From Pseudooceanicola sediminis (GTDB lineage Bacteria > Pseudomonadota > Alphaproteobacteria > Rhodobacterales > Rhodobacteraceae), in NCBI RefSeq assembly GCF_003575965.1, contig NZ_QWJJ01000006.1, forward strand, positions 62,001 to 126,000: 64,000 nucleotides of DNA. The letters are read 5' to 3'. The notes under the pieces were generated by a model, which made no database searches, was not told where the DNA came from, and saw only the letters and a program-made list of their open reading frames with translations. The stretch's first letter is position 1, and each line of letters starts with the position of its first letter. The translations under genes and the position numbers were made by a program. Shown here one piece after another: positions 48,337 through 57,894 of this stretch.

Positions 48337-49503
48337 TTAGCGGCCGCGACCGGAGAGCAGGTCTCCGATCTCGCCCTGCGGACGGCTGCGCGTGAAGGCC
48401 AACAACATGCCGACGGCAATGCCACCTGCAATCAGAGACGATCCACCATAGGAAACGAACGGCAGGGTCATGCCCTTGGCCGGCAGCAGGCGAACGGCGA
48501 CCCCCATGTTGATCATCGCCTGCACGCCAAAGATCGCGGCAAGGCCGGTCCCAGCGAGGCGGATGAACGGATCGCGTTCGCGCATCAGACGCGTAAAGCT
48601 GCGCAGCACCACGGTGGAATAGAGTGCGATGATGATCAGCACCAGAACCAGTCCGTATTCTTCGGCGGCGACCGCAATGATGAAATCCGTATGGGCGTCC
48701 GGCAGGCTCATCTTGACCTGACCTTCCCCAATACCGACACCGAAAAAGCCCCCTTCGCGGATGGCATTCGCGGCGTAGCCCAGTTGCGTCGTAGGGTCGA
48801 CATCCTGGCTGAGAAAACCATCGATGCGGCGCGCAAAGTGTTGCGAGTTCTGGTAGGCCAGCGTGCCGCCCAGCACCACCAGCCCGGCGATGCCCGACAG
48901 CAGCACCAGCGGTGCGCCAGCGACGAAATACATCACGCCCCAGCCAAACAGGATCAGGCTGGCCTGACCAAAGTCGGGTTGCAGCACCAGCATGGTCACG
49001 ATGGTGCCCATCAGCACGAAGGACAGCATTCGCCCCGGCGGTCCGTTGACCTCCTGCGCGGCGGCCATCATCCAGGCGGCGACAACGATGAACACCGGCT
49101 TGAGGAATTCCGACGGCTGCACCGACGCAAACCCCAGCGAGTACCAGCGGACGGCCCCCTTGCCGAAATCGGTGCCCAGCACCGGCAGCATCGCCAGCGA
49201 GATGAAGGTCCCGATAAAGCCGATCACAGCCAGGCGGCGCACCATGTGGGGCGTCATCATCGAGCTGGCCAGCATCGCGGCCATGGCCAGGATCCCGAAA
49301 AATGCCTGTCGCTGAACATAATAGAAGGGCGGGAGGTTGTTGCGTTCCGCCAGCGGGGGTGACGCGGCAAAGCCCAGCAACAGCCCAACCCCGAACAACC
49401 CGAGGATACAGCTGAGCGTCAGCTTGTCGATCGTGCGCCACCACTTGGGAATTACCGGCTCGCCATCCCTCACAGGGATGGCGCCATACACCATCTCAGT
49501 CAT
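48337..49503 (-). CDS. ftsW: Lipid II polymerase FtsW
   Basis: A 388-residue SEDS-family protein with about ten membrane helices. Characteristic phrases are [23 protein letters not shown] ([18 protein letters not shown] in this protein), [17 protein letters not shown] and [19 protein letters not shown]. FtsW polymerises glycan strands at the septum together with FtsI. The minus-strand leader carries two tandem CCCC/GGGG hairpins (49530-49542 and 49545-49557) 25-55 bases before the start. Upstream lies the mixed-strand island that separates it from murD. Confidence 0.96.
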   Translation of the reverse strand: MTEMVYGAIPVRDGEPVIPKWWRTIDKLTLSCILGLFGVGLLLGFAASPPLAERNNLPPFYYVQRQAFFGILAMAAMLASSMMTPHMVRRLAVIGFIGTFISLAMLPVLGTDFGKGAVRWYSLGFASVQPSEFLKPVFIVVAAWMMAAAQEVNGPPGRMLSFVLMGTIVTMLVLQPDFGQASLILFGWGVMYFVAGAPLVLLSGIAGLVVLGGTLAYQNSQHFARRIDGFLSQDVDPTTQLGYAANAIREGGFFGVGIGEGQVKMSLPDAHTDFIIAVAAEEYGLVLVLIIIALYSTVVLRSFTRLMRERDPFIRLAGTGLAAIFGVQAMINMGVAVRLLPAKGMTLPFVSYGGSSLIAGGIAVGMLLAFTRSRPQGEIGDLLSGRGR

Positions 49504-49895
49504 TGTTTTCCGCCTGATGCCTCATCTTGCCCCTTTGCGGGGAGCCCCTTTTCGGGGTCTGGGATCAAGTGTAGCCCGTTTTACCCCTCAGGGCCAGTCT
49601 GAATGCCGCCAATGAGGCGGATAAGTCGGCCCTCGCAGGCCTTGGCGGCGGGCACTGGCACGTATGGGGCTGGGCTATGCCGGTCTCTGCCCCGGACCGG
49701 CACATCGGCGGCGGTGCGGTGCGCCCTCCACGCAGGCTGGATGGGGCCGGCCTTCCCGCGCGGGGCCGCATCCGGGCGCTTTGCCCTTGATCCCGCCGGC
49801 ATTTCCGACAGGATCGTAAAAGGCACCACACCACGCGGATCGCCTGAATTTTCACTGACCCATTGCCGCCTGCGACCTGTTTCAAGGATAGTCCC
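49504..49895. other. Divergent gap between ftsW and the AHSA1 gene
   Basis: 392 bases, GC-rich, with no ORF I can support on either strand. It must hold the promoters for ftsW (minus) and for the AHSA1 gene (plus). The two small hairpins at 49530-49557 lie in the ftsW leader. No clear operator or repeat is visible. Confidence 0.5.
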
Positions 49896-50390
49896 ATGCC
49901 CATTGCCCCCATCGACCAGCCGGTCGGCACCGCCACGATCACCACCTTCGGGTCGGACCGCATCCGCATCTATCGTCGCTTTGCCACCGATCGCCCCACC
50001 CTGTTTGCCGCCTGTTTCGATGCAGAGATGGTGCGACAATGGCGCAGCGCCCCAACCCGAACCGTCACGGAATGCGACATCGCGCTGCGCCCCGGTGGCC
50101 AGGCGCGGATGACCTGGGATATCGGCGAGGGCCGAACCATGGGGATCACCGCCACCTTTCAGGATGTCGAACCCCCTGCCCGCACGGTGCGACAAGAGGT
50201 GCAGGATGGTGCCCCCGCCGATGCCGCAGTCCTGTGCACGGTGCTGATGATTCCGGATCGGGACGGCACCCTGATGACCAGCGAATATTGGTACAAGTCC
50301 AATGCCTTGCGCGACGCTGCGCTGACCTCGCAGATGCGAGAGCAGACCGAAGCGGAGTTTGCACGTCTCGACGCCATGCTCGGGGCCTGA
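49896..50390 (+). CDS. SRPBCC / AHSA1-family protein
   Basis: A 164-residue protein of the START-like SRPBCC superfamily, AHSA1 branch. It shows the typical opening RIYRRFATDRPTLFAACFDA, the loop WRSAPTRTVTECDIALRPGG and the closing helix ALTSQMREQTEAEFARLDAM. AAGGA lies seven bases before ATG 49896, and earlier in-frame codons look non-coding. These proteins bind hydrophobic ligands or act as Hsp90-cochaperone-like domains; the ligand is unknown. It sits inside the dcw cluster on the opposite strand to it. Confidence 0.82.
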   Translation: MPIAPIDQPVGTATITTFGSDRIRIYRRFATDRPTLFAACFDAEMVRQWRSAPTRTVTECDIALRPGGQARMTWDIGEGRTMGITATFQDVEPPARTVRQEVQDGAPADAAVLCTVLMIPDRDGTLMTSEYWYKSNALRDAALTSQMREQTEAEFARLDAMLGA

Positions 50391-50395
50391 TCGGC

Positions 50396-50692
50396 TCAGC
50401 CGTTCAGCACATCCGACCATTCGGGGTGGCGGCGGAACTGCGCCGCCGCAAAGGGGCACAGAGGCAGGATCTTGTGACCGCGCAGACGGGCATCCGATAC
50501 CGCCCGGGTCACCAGGGCAACGCCGACACCTTGACCGCGAAAGGCATCGGGCACCTCGGTATGGTCGATGATGATCAGATTCGCCCCCGCCCGCGAATAG
50601 GTCATCTCGGCCACGGCGCCGTCCGCGCGGTAGCTGTAGCTGCCCTTCGTCTCGGTGACCTCTTCGGTGATCTGGTCTGCAATATCTGTCAT
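50396..50692 (-). CDS. GNAT family N-acetyltransferase (YjdJ-type)
   Basis: A 98-residue protein from ATG 50692, a mini-GNAT of the GCN5-related N-acetyltransferase-like kind. The acetyl-CoA pyrophosphate loop is visible in EVPDAFRGQGVGVALVTRAV, and KILPLCPFAAAQFRRHPEW is the characteristic C-terminus of this short family. It is convergent with the AHSA1 gene, five bases apart, and divergent from the flavoprotein gene. Substrate unknown. Confidence 0.88.
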   Translation of the reverse strand: MTDIADQITEEVTETKGSYSYRADGAVAEMTYSRAGANLIIIDHTEVPDAFRGQGVGVALVTRAVSDARLRGHKILPLCPFAAAQFRRHPEWSDVLNG

Positions 50693-50795
50693 TGCCCATG
50701 GCTCCTGTTGCGGGCGGAGCGTGACAACCCGCCTGTCGGCGGTCAAGCGCATTCGCACCCTTGCACAGCGTCGTGCCTTCGCTCAAAGCAGGGTC

Positions 50796-51977
50796 ATGGA
50801 CTATGATGTCGTCATCCTTGGGGCCGGGGCCGCCGGTCTGATGTGCGCCGCCCAGTGTGGCGGGCGCGTTCTGCTGGTGGACCATGCGAAGAAACCCGGC
50901 GAGAAGATCCGCATAAGTGGTGGCGGGCGCTGCAATTTTACCAACACAGATACCACTGCGGCGAATTACCTGTCGGCCAATCCGCATTTCGCCAAATCGG
51001 CGCTGGCGCGGTACACGCCCTGGGACTTCGTCTCGCTGGTCTCCGAACATGGTATCGCCTGGCATGAAAAGACGCTGGGCCAATTGTTCTGCGACGGGTC
51101 CGCGCAACAGATCGTCGACATGCTGACAGGCTTGGTTGCCAGGGCCGGGGCGGACCTGCGCCTGCAAACCAGCGCCTCGGGTGTCGAGCGGGTCGCGGGG
51201 GGCTTTGCGCTGAGCCTGACGCGGGGCGATCGCACACAGCGGATCAGCACCCGCGCGCTGGTGCTGGCAACGGGGGGCAAGTCGATTCCCAAGATGGGTG
51301 CCAGCGGGTTTGCCTATGAAATCGCACGACAATTCGACCTGCCCATGGTCGAAACGCGCCCCGCGCTGGTGCCGCTGACCTTTCCGCCCGAACGCTTTGC
51401 CGGGCTGCCCGGCACGGCGCTGCCAACGCGGGTCACGGCGGACACGACCGGCTTTGACGAGGCGATGCTGTTCACCCACCGGGGGCTGTCGGGACCGGCG
51501 ATCCTGCAAGCCTCGAGCTATTGGCACGAAGGCGAGGCGATTTCCGTCAACCTGACCCCCGGCACCGATGCCTTCGCAGCGTTGCGCCGCCTGCGCGGCG
51601 AGGTCGGGCGGCGTAGCCTGCACCGGGCGCTTGACACGCTGATTCCCGCAAAGCTGTCGGACCATCTGGCGGGGGAATGGCAGCTGGCCGGCAACCTGGG
51701 CGACCAGTCGGACAAGGCGCTGGCGGAGCTTGCCGCGCGGCTGGGCAACTGGACCCTGACGCCTGCGGGCAGCGAAGGCTATCGCACCGCCGAAGTGACG
51801 CTGGGTGGCATATCGACCGATGCGCTTTCGTCAAAGGACATGCAGGTCAAGGACGTCCCGGGCCTGTATGCCATCGGTGAATGCGTCGATGTCACCGGGT
51901 GGCTGGGGGGCTACAACTTTCAGTGGGCCTGGGCGAGCGCGATGGCCGCAGCCCGTGCGCTGAGCGCGGGTCGCTGA
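50796..51977 (+). CDS. NAD(P)/FAD-dependent oxidoreductase, HI0933/BaiN family
   Basis: A 393-residue flavoprotein from ATG 50796. The FAD-binding Rossmann motif VVILGAGAAGLMCAA starts at residue 5. The family signature IRISGGGRCNFTNTD follows at about residue 43, and the C-terminal FAD phrases LYAIGECVDVTGWLGGYNFQ and WAWASAMAAARAL close it. The physiological substrate of most members is unknown; BaiN acts on bile-acid intermediates in gut clostridia, which is unlikely here. It converges with murD, nine bases apart. Confidence 0.92.
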   Translation: MDYDVVILGAGAAGLMCAAQCGGRVLLVDHAKKPGEKIRISGGGRCNFTNTDTTAANYLSANPHFAKSALARYTPWDFVSLVSEHGIAWHEKTLGQLFCDGSAQQIVDMLTGLVARAGADLRLQTSASGVERVAGGFALSLTRGDRTQRISTRALVLATGGKSIPKMGASGFAYEIARQFDLPMVETRPALVPLTFPPERFAGLPGTALPTRVTADTTGFDEAMLFTHRGLSGPAILQASSYWHEGEAISVNLTPGTDAFAALRRLRGEVGRRSLHRALDTLIPAKLSDHLAGEWQLAGNLGDQSDKALAELAARLGNWTLTPAGSEGYRTAEVTLGGISTDALSSKDMQVKDVPGLYAIGECVDVTGWLGGYNFQWAWASAMAAARALSAGR

Positions 51978-51986
51978 GGGCCGCTA

Positions 51987-53399
51987 TCAGCGCCCGTCAA
52001 CACCCGTCAAGTCTTTGACAATATTTACGAAATCATCGCCGCGGTGTTCAAAGCTGTTGTATTGATCAAAGCTTGCGGCGGCGGGGGCCAGCAGGATGGT
52101 ATCGCCTTCCTGTGCTTCGTCCCGGGCGCGGCTGACGGCGCGTGTCATGTCGGTGCAGATTTCGACGTCCAACCCCTTGAGTTGCATCGCGAAATGCGCC
52201 GCCTCGCGTCCGATCACGTAGGCTTTCACAACCGAGCCTGTCGCGTCGAGCAGGGCATCCAGCCCGCCTTCCTTTTCCAGCCCGCCACAAATCCAGCGGA
52301 TATTCGGGAATGCCCGCAGGGCCTGTCTTGCACTATCCACGTTTGTGGCTTTGCTATCGTTGACGTAGCGTACGCCCCCTACCTCGGCGATGGTCTGGCT
52401 GCGGTGCGGCAGACCTGCGAAACTGTGAAACGCCGCTTCGATCTGGCGGGGTGCATAGCCGAGGGTGCGGGCCACGGCGTAGGCGGCACAGGCGTTCTGA
52501 TGGTTGTGCGCGCCGGGCAGGCCGGGAATGGCGCGCAGGTCGATGGTGCCGATCTGGCGACCCTTGCGATATTCGGACAGGAACCCCTTGCGGGCAAAGA
52601 CGGACCAGCCGGGGCCGCCCAGCTTGCGCGCGCAAGACACTGAAATCACGCGATCATCTGCCGGGCTTTGGGCAAGCTGGTTGGCCAGCATCTGCCCCTC
52701 GACCTCGTCCACGCCGATGATGCAACGGTCGGGACCGCCTTCGGCGAACAGCCTGCGCTTGGCCGCGAAATACCCCCCCAAACCGCCGTGGCGATCCAGA
52801 TGATCGGGAGAAAGGTTCGTGAAAACAGCAACATCCGGGGTAAGCGAGCGCGCAAGCTCGGTCTGGTAGGATGACAGCTCCAGCACCACGATACCGCCGT
52901 CTTCGGGTGGGTCGATGTCCAGCACGCCGCGCCCGATATTCCCGGCAAGCTGCACGTCGCGGCCGAATTCACCCAGCATGTGCGCGATCAGGGCCGAGGT
53001 GGTGGATTTGCCGTTCGATCCGGTCACGGCAATGACGCGGGGCAGCTGGTCGAAACGATCCCAGTCCGGTTCCGCGAGGGAGCGGAAGAACAGACCGATA
53101 TCGTTGTCGACGGGCACGCCCGCCCGCAGCGCGGCGGCGATCACAGGGTGGGGCCGCGGATAGAGATGGGGGATGCCGGGAGAGGTGACGAGGCAGGCAA
53201 CATCCTGAAAGGCATCAGGTTTCGTGAGGTCGCGCAGAACAATGCCCTCGGCCTCGGCCAGCTGCGCAGCGGTGGGGCCATCGTCCCATGCGATGACAGT
53301 CGCCCCCCCGGCCCGCAGCGCGCGCACCGTCGCCAGACCCGAACGCCCAAGCCCCAGAACCGCAACTGTCTGACCTTGAAAACCCTGTACCGGAATCAT
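51987..53399 (-). CDS. murD: UDP-N-acetylmuramoylalanine--D-glutamate ligase
   Basis: A 470-residue Mur ligase. ATG 53399 is preferred to 53405 because AGGAG then lies seven bases upstream. The N-terminal UDP-binding domain reads [18 protein letters not shown], the ATP loop TGSNGKST is at residues 126-133, and [17 protein letters not shown] and [21 protein letters not shown] are MurD signatures. It adds D-glutamate to the stem peptide. The 413-base gap upstream separates it from mraY, which in many relatives is adjacent. Confidence 0.97.
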   Translation of the reverse strand: MIPVQGFQGQTVAVLGLGRSGLATVRALRAGGATVIAWDDGPTAAQLAEAEGIVLRDLTKPDAFQDVACLVTSPGIPHLYPRPHPVIAAALRAGVPVDNDIGLFFRSLAEPDWDRFDQLPRVIAVTGSNGKSTTSALIAHMLGEFGRDVQLAGNIGRGVLDIDPPEDGGIVVLELSSYQTELARSLTPDVAVFTNLSPDHLDRHGGLGGYFAAKRRLFAEGGPDRCIIGVDEVEGQMLANQLAQSPADDRVISVSCARKLGGPGWSVFARKGFLSEYRKGRQIGTIDLRAIPGLPGAHNHQNACAAYAVARTLGYAPRQIEAAFHSFAGLPHRSQTIAEVGGVRYVNDSKATNVDSARQALRAFPNIRWICGGLEKEGGLDALLDATGSVVKAYVIGREAAHFAMQLKGLDVEICTDMTRAVSRARDEAQEGDTILLAPAAASFDQYNSFEHRGDDFVNIVKDLTGVDGR

Positions 53400-53812
53400 G
53401 CGCATTCTCCTGTCGTGCCGGGCAACCTTGCCCCCCGGCGCGGGGAAGTTGCAAGGCGATGAAGCGGCGGGACGATGGCCGCTGGGGTGTCGGTGAGGGG
53501 TGTCGGTACGCCGAAACGGCGACTCGGCGCAAACCCCAGGTTAACAAGGCCGAAGTGCGAAATCGCAACGTCGGTATCTGAACGGTATCTATTCGGTTTC
53601 CGGGCGGTGCCGTCGGGCGGTGAAATGCGACTGTTAACGCACCGTGCGTTGCCGCAGGCCGCAAAGGGCGGGCAGAATGCCGCCCCGGCCCGGCCCGGAT
53701 GGTGCGGGGCGGGGCGCGCGGTGGATACCCCCTGCCCGGCCCCGTTTGACGTGCTGAGCCGGGCACACGCGTGGCCGGCCCGCAGCAGCGTCAGCGTAGT
53801 TTCACAGCAGCG
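53400..53812. other. Gap between murD and mraY
   Basis: 413 bases within an otherwise compact operon. It contains repeat element copy 3 (53569-53612) and short Gly/Pro-coding GC-rich sequence, but no ORF with a credible start. If the dcw cluster is transcribed as a unit, this gap must be read through; otherwise murD has its own promoter here. Confidence 0.45.
53569..53612 (+). repeat. 11-base tandem repeat element, copy 3
   Basis: On the plus strand it reads CGT, then the units CGGTATCTGAA, CGGTATCTATT and CGGTTTCCGGG, then CGGTGC. The first 20 bases match copies 1 and 2; later units have decayed. Unlike the other copies it points away from the gene that follows (murD, minus strand). Confidence 0.7.
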
Positions 53813-54895
53813 TCAGCGCAGTTTGAGTGTCGCGAGGCCGATGATCGCCAGGATCAGCGAGATGATCCAGAAGCGGATGACGATCTGCGGTTCCGCCCAG
53901 CCCTTTTTCTCGTAATGGTGGTGGATCGGGGCCATCAGGAAGACCCGTTTGCCGGTGCGCTTGAAGTAGGCGACCTGGATGATCACTGACAGCGCCTCGA
54001 CCACGAAGAGACCACCAACGATGGCGAGGACGATTTCGTGTTTCGTCACCACGGCAATCGCGCCGAGCGCGCCGCCGAGGGCGAGGCTGCCGGTGTCGCC
54101 CATGAAGACGGCGGCGGGGGGCGCGTTGTACCACAGGAACCCGAGGCCGCCGCCGACCAGACCGGCGACGAAGATGATGATTTCGCCGGTGCCCGGAACG
54201 TAGTGCAGGCCGAGGTATTCGGTATAGTCGACCCGGCCCACCGTATAGGCGATGATGCCGAGCGCCGAGGAGGCAATCATCACCGGCATGATCGCAAGAC
54301 CGTCCAGCCCGTCGGTCAGGTTGACCGCATTTGCGGCGCCGACGATGACGAACATGGCAAAGGGGATGAAGCCGTAGCCGAGGTTGATCAGCACGTCCTT
54401 GAAGATCGGCAGCGCCAGTTCGAATTGCAGATCGCTGGGGTGCAGCCAGGTGGCCCAGAGGCTGGCGATCAGGGCCACCCCGAAACCGATGGCCAGACGG
54501 ACCTTGCCCGACACACCTGCGGTGGTCTGCTTGGCCACCTTGGCGTAATCGTCGGCAAAACCGATGGCGGCAAAGGACAGGGTGACGAACAGGACCAGCC
54601 AGACAAGCGGGCTGTCGAGGCGGGCCCAGAGCAGCGTCGAGGTGACAAGCGCCCCGACGATCAGCAACCCGCCCATGGTCGGCGTGCCCGCCTTGAGCAG
54701 GTGGGTCTGCGGGCCGTCTTCGCGGATCGGCTGGCCCTTGCCCTGGCTGCGGCGCAGCACGTTGATCAGCGGCGGGCCGAACAGAAAGCCGAAGATCAGC
54801 GCCGTCATGAAGGCCCCGCCGGCGCGGAACGTGATGTATCGGAAGAGGTTGAAGATGTCGCCGCCATCCGAGAGGGCCGTCAGCCAATACAACAT
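53813..54895 (-). CDS. mraY: Phospho-N-acetylmuramoyl-pentapeptide-transferase
   Basis: A 360-residue polytopic membrane enzyme of normal length. Conserved stretches include [12 protein letters not shown], the Asp pair in [29 protein letters not shown] and the HHHYEKKGW loop near the C-terminus, all part of the Mg2+/substrate site. It transfers phospho-MurNAc-pentapeptide to undecaprenyl phosphate, making lipid I. It follows murF by 26 bases. Confidence 0.98.
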   Translation of the reverse strand: MLYWLTALSDGGDIFNLFRYITFRAGGAFMTALIFGFLFGPPLINVLRRSQGKGQPIREDGPQTHLLKAGTPTMGGLLIVGALVTSTLLWARLDSPLVWLVLFVTLSFAAIGFADDYAKVAKQTTAGVSGKVRLAIGFGVALIASLWATWLHPSDLQFELALPIFKDVLINLGYGFIPFAMFVIVGAANAVNLTDGLDGLAIMPVMIASSALGIIAYTVGRVDYTEYLGLHYVPGTGEIIIFVAGLVGGGLGFLWYNAPPAAVFMGDTGSLALGGALGAIAVVTKHEIVLAIVGGLFVVEALSVIIQVAYFKRTGKRVFLMAPIHHHYEKKGWAEPQIVIRFWIISLILAIIGLATLKLR

Positions 54896-54921
54896 CTCGT
54901 GGGTCCTTCCTTGGGTATCGC

Positions 54922-56361
54922 TTAATCGTCGGCGGGATGGCTGAGTTTTCGCAGGGCGTCAACGACAAGTGACACACGGGAGCCTTTCGAGCCCTTGATC
55001 AGCACGACATCGCCTGCGTCGACCAGGCGCAGCGGCTCTGCTGCCAGTTTGTCGACCTTTTTCACGAATCGACCGCGCTTGTGATCGGGCAACGCATCGT
55101 AGAGGCCCTGCATCCGCGGCCCGACGCAATGCACGAGGTCGATGTGTTCCATCGCGGGCAGATCGGCCAGCGCGCGGTGCATCGCCAGTTCGTTGGTGCC
55201 AAGCTCAAGCATCTCGCCCAGGATGGCGACGCGGCGGCCGTGGGCGTGGCGACCGAGGTTGTCGCGCGGGTGCGAGGCCGCCAGCACATCCAGCGCCGCC
55301 CCCATGGAGGCGGGGTTGGCATTGAAGGCGTCGTCGATCAGCTCGAAAGACAGGGCACGATCCAGCGGGTCGAGCACACGTTTCTGACGCAGGCCACGGC
55401 CGGCGGGCGGGGTCCAGCGGCCGATGTCGGCCAGCGACAGCGCCCTGTCGCAGCCAAGAACCTGCGCCACGGCCAGCACGGCAAGGCCGTTGAGCGCGAA
55501 GTGGTGCCCGGCGGCAGAGACCTTGTAGGTGATCGGCGTGCGCCAGGCGCGGGCGTGACAGACAAGGCAGTCTTCGGCCAGCGTGACCTTTTGCAGGCGA
55601 TGGTGGCAGGGCGTGGTTTCCCCGAACGTCAGCACGCGCGCGCCATGATCGCGCGCCGCCTGGACCATCAGCGCAGTGGTCGAGAGGTCGCCGTTGATGA
55701 TGGCGGTGCCGCCGGGTTCCAGCCCTTCGAAGATCGTGGCCTTTTCCCGGGCAATGCCCTCGATCGACTCGAAGGCTTCGAGGTGGGCCGGGGCGATGGT
55801 GGTGATCAGGGCGACATGCGGGCGCGCAAGGCGCGCAAGCGGCGCAATCTCTCCGGGGTGGTTCATGCCGATCTCGATCACCGCGCATTGGGTGTCGCGC
55901 GGCATCCGCGCCAGCGTCAGGGGCACGCCCCAGTGGTTGTTGTAGCTGGCCTCGGCCACGTGGGTGCGGCGCTGTGCGCCCAGCACGTCGCGCAACATTT
56001 CCTTGGTCGAGGTCTTGCCCGCCGATCCGGTGACGGCGACGACCCGACCCGTCATGCGGTTGCGGGCGGCGCGGCCCAGATCCTCCAGCGCCTGAAGCAC
56101 GTCGGGGACGATCAGCAGCGGCGCATCCCGAGCGACCCCGTCGGGGACATGGGTGACGAGGGCGGCGGCGGCCCCGGCGTTGAGCGCCTGCGCCACGAAA
56201 TCATGCCCGTCGCGGGCGGCCTTCAGCGCAACGAAGAGATCACCCTGCGCGATGGAGCGCGTGTCGATGGAGACGCCGGTGGCGCGCCAGTCGCCCTGCG
56301 CCTGACCGCCGGTCGCGGCTGCGGCCTCTGCCGCGTGCCAAAGAACCGTGCCGAGCGTCAT
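54922..56361 (-). CDS. murF: UDP-MurNAc-tripeptide--D-alanyl-D-alanine ligase
   Basis: A 479-residue Mur ligase. The substrate-binding N-terminal domain has [20 protein letters not shown]; the ATP loop [10 protein letters not shown] is at residues 111-120; [13 protein letters not shown] and [12 protein letters not shown] are family-typical, as is [10 protein letters not shown]. It attaches the D-Ala-D-Ala made by Ddl. Its start overlaps the murE stop by four bases. Confidence 0.97.
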   Translation of the reverse strand: MTLGTVLWHAAEAAAATGGQAQGDWRATGVSIDTRSIAQGDLFVALKAARDGHDFVAQALNAGAAAALVTHVPDGVARDAPLLIVPDVLQALEDLGRAARNRMTGRVVAVTGSAGKTSTKEMLRDVLGAQRRTHVAEASYNNHWGVPLTLARMPRDTQCAVIEIGMNHPGEIAPLARLARPHVALITTIAPAHLEAFESIEGIAREKATIFEGLEPGGTAIINGDLSTTALMVQAARDHGARVLTFGETTPCHHRLQKVTLAEDCLVCHARAWRTPITYKVSAAGHHFALNGLAVLAVAQVLGCDRALSLADIGRWTPPAGRGLRQKRVLDPLDRALSFELIDDAFNANPASMGAALDVLAASHPRDNLGRHAHGRRVAILGEMLELGTNELAMHRALADLPAMEHIDLVHCVGPRMQGLYDALPDHKRGRFVKKVDKLAAEPLRLVDAGDVVLIKGSKGSRVSLVVDALRKLSHPADD

Positions 56362-57884
56362 GCGAGGCGCCCGTCGAGGGCGGCGACGGCAACCGAGGCC
56401 TGTTCGACATCGTCGAAGGGATAGGTTGTCTGGCCGATGATCTGGCCGCTTTCGTGCCCCTTGCCCGCAACCAGCAGGGCATCGCCCGGGCCAAGGGAAT
56501 CGACGGCGCGCAGGATCGCCTCGGCGCGATCAGCGACCTCGACCGCGTCGGGACAGCCGAGCATGACGGCCTGGCGGATCGTCGCGGGATCTTCGGAGCG
56601 GGGATTGTCGTCGGTGACAAAGACGAGATCGGCATGTTCCGCCGCCGCCTGCCCCATCAGCGGCCGCTTGGTACGGTCGCGGTCGCCCCCGGCACCGATG
56701 ACGGCCACGATCCGGCCCATGACGTGCGGGCGCAGCGCCTTGAGCGCGGTCGCGACCGCATCTGGGGTATGGGCATAGTCGACATAGACCGCCGCACCAT
56801 TGGCACGGGTGGCCGCCAGCTGCATCCGGCCCCGCACACCGGCGAGCTGTGGCAGGACGCCGAACACCTGCTCGGGCGGTTCGCCCGTCAGGATCGCGAG
56901 CCCCGCCGCCACCAGCACGTTTTCGGCCTGGAATCCGCCGATCAGGTTGAGGTGGATCTGGTAGTCTTCGTCATTGAAGCTGACCCGCAGCGTCTGGCCC
57001 AGCGGTTCGAAGCGGCGCGCCATGATGCGCATTTCGGCGTCCGGGTGCATCCCCACGGTCAGCACGTCGATGCCGCGCATTTCCGCCGCCTCGGCCATGT
57101 CGGGGCCGCGCGCGCCGTCGATGTTGATCACGGCGTACCCGTCAGGCGGCAGGACACGCGTGAACAGGCCTGCCTTGGCGGCAAAGTATTCCTCGAACGA
57201 GGCGTGATAATCCAGGTGGTCCTGCGTCAGGTTGGTAAAGCCCGCGCCGCGCAGCATCACGCCGTCAAGGCGGCGCTGCGCCAGCCCGTGCGACGACGCC
57301 TCCATCGCGCAGCGGGTGACGCCGGCGGCGGCGGCATCGGCCAGGATGCGGTGCAGCGTGATCGGTTCAGGCGTGGTGTGGGCCAGCGGATGGGCATAAT
57401 CGCCTTCGACGCCGGTGGTGCCGAGGTTGATCGCCTTTTGTCCCTGCGCCTGCCAGATCTGGCGCAGGAAGGTGGCGACCGAGGTCTTGCCGTTGGTGCC
57501 GGTCACCGCCGCGACGACCGCGGGCTGCGCGCCGAACCACAGGGCCGCGGCGCAGGCCAGCGCCTGACGCGGGTCTTCGGCGATCACCAGCGCGGCGTCG
57601 CTGTCGGCCAGGTCGCGGGCGGCAAGGGCCGCGCCTTCTGCATCTGTCAGGATGGCGGCGGCGCCCATGCGCAGCGCCGTTTCGATGAAGGCGGCACCGT
57701 GGATGCGCGTGCCCGGCAGGGCGGCGAACAGGAACCCCGGTTCAACATCGCGACTGTCGACCGCCAGCCCCGAGACCTGGACGGTCCGACCGGAGCGGCC
57801 ATGCAGCCCGAGTTGCGCGAGAGACTTTGTCTGCCCGCCTGAAACGCCATTCCGATCCGCCATTCCCGCGCCTTTCCGGGCCAT
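56358..57884 (-). CDS. murE: UDP-MurNAc-tripeptide synthetase (meso-diaminopimelate adding)
   Basis: Up to 508 residues; ATG 57884 (GAGG eight bases upstream) and ATG 57863 (AAAGG eight bases upstream) are both plausible starts. The ATP loop TGTNGKTS is at residues 128-135 of the longer form. The C-terminal motif DDNPRSEDP contains the DNPR sequence that selects meso-diaminopimelate rather than lysine, as expected for a Gram-negative wall. It follows ftsI by 10 bases and overlaps murF. Confidence 0.97.
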   Translation of the reverse strand: MARKGAGMADRNGVSGGQTKSLAQLGLHGRSGRTVQVSGLAVDSRDVEPGFLFAALPGTRIHGAAFIETALRMGAAAILTDAEGAALAARDLADSDAALVIAEDPRQALACAAALWFGAQPAVVAAVTGTNGKTSVATFLRQIWQAQGQKAINLGTTGVEGDYAHPLAHTTPEPITLHRILADAAAAGVTRCAMEASSHGLAQRRLDGVMLRGAGFTNLTQDHLDYHASFEEYFAAKAGLFTRVLPPDGYAVINIDGARGPDMAEAAEMRGIDVLTVGMHPDAEMRIMARRFEPLGQTLRVSFNDEDYQIHLNLIGGFQAENVLVAAGLAILTGEPPEQVFGVLPQLAGVRGRMQLAATRANGAAVYVDYAHTPDAVATALKALRPHVMGRIVAVIGAGGDRDRTKRPLMGQAAAEHADLVFVTDDNPRSEDPATIRQAVMLGCPDAVEVADRAEAILRAVDSLGPGDALLVAGKGHESGQIIGQTTYPFDDVEQASVAVAALDGRLA

Positions 57885-57894
57885 GCTGCCCGCC

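Noticed and set aside
49581..51665. 694-codon minus-strand ORF across the AHSA1/GNAT/flavoprotein island
   Set aside because: It spans three genes with clear homology and their intergenic gaps; low-complexity product.
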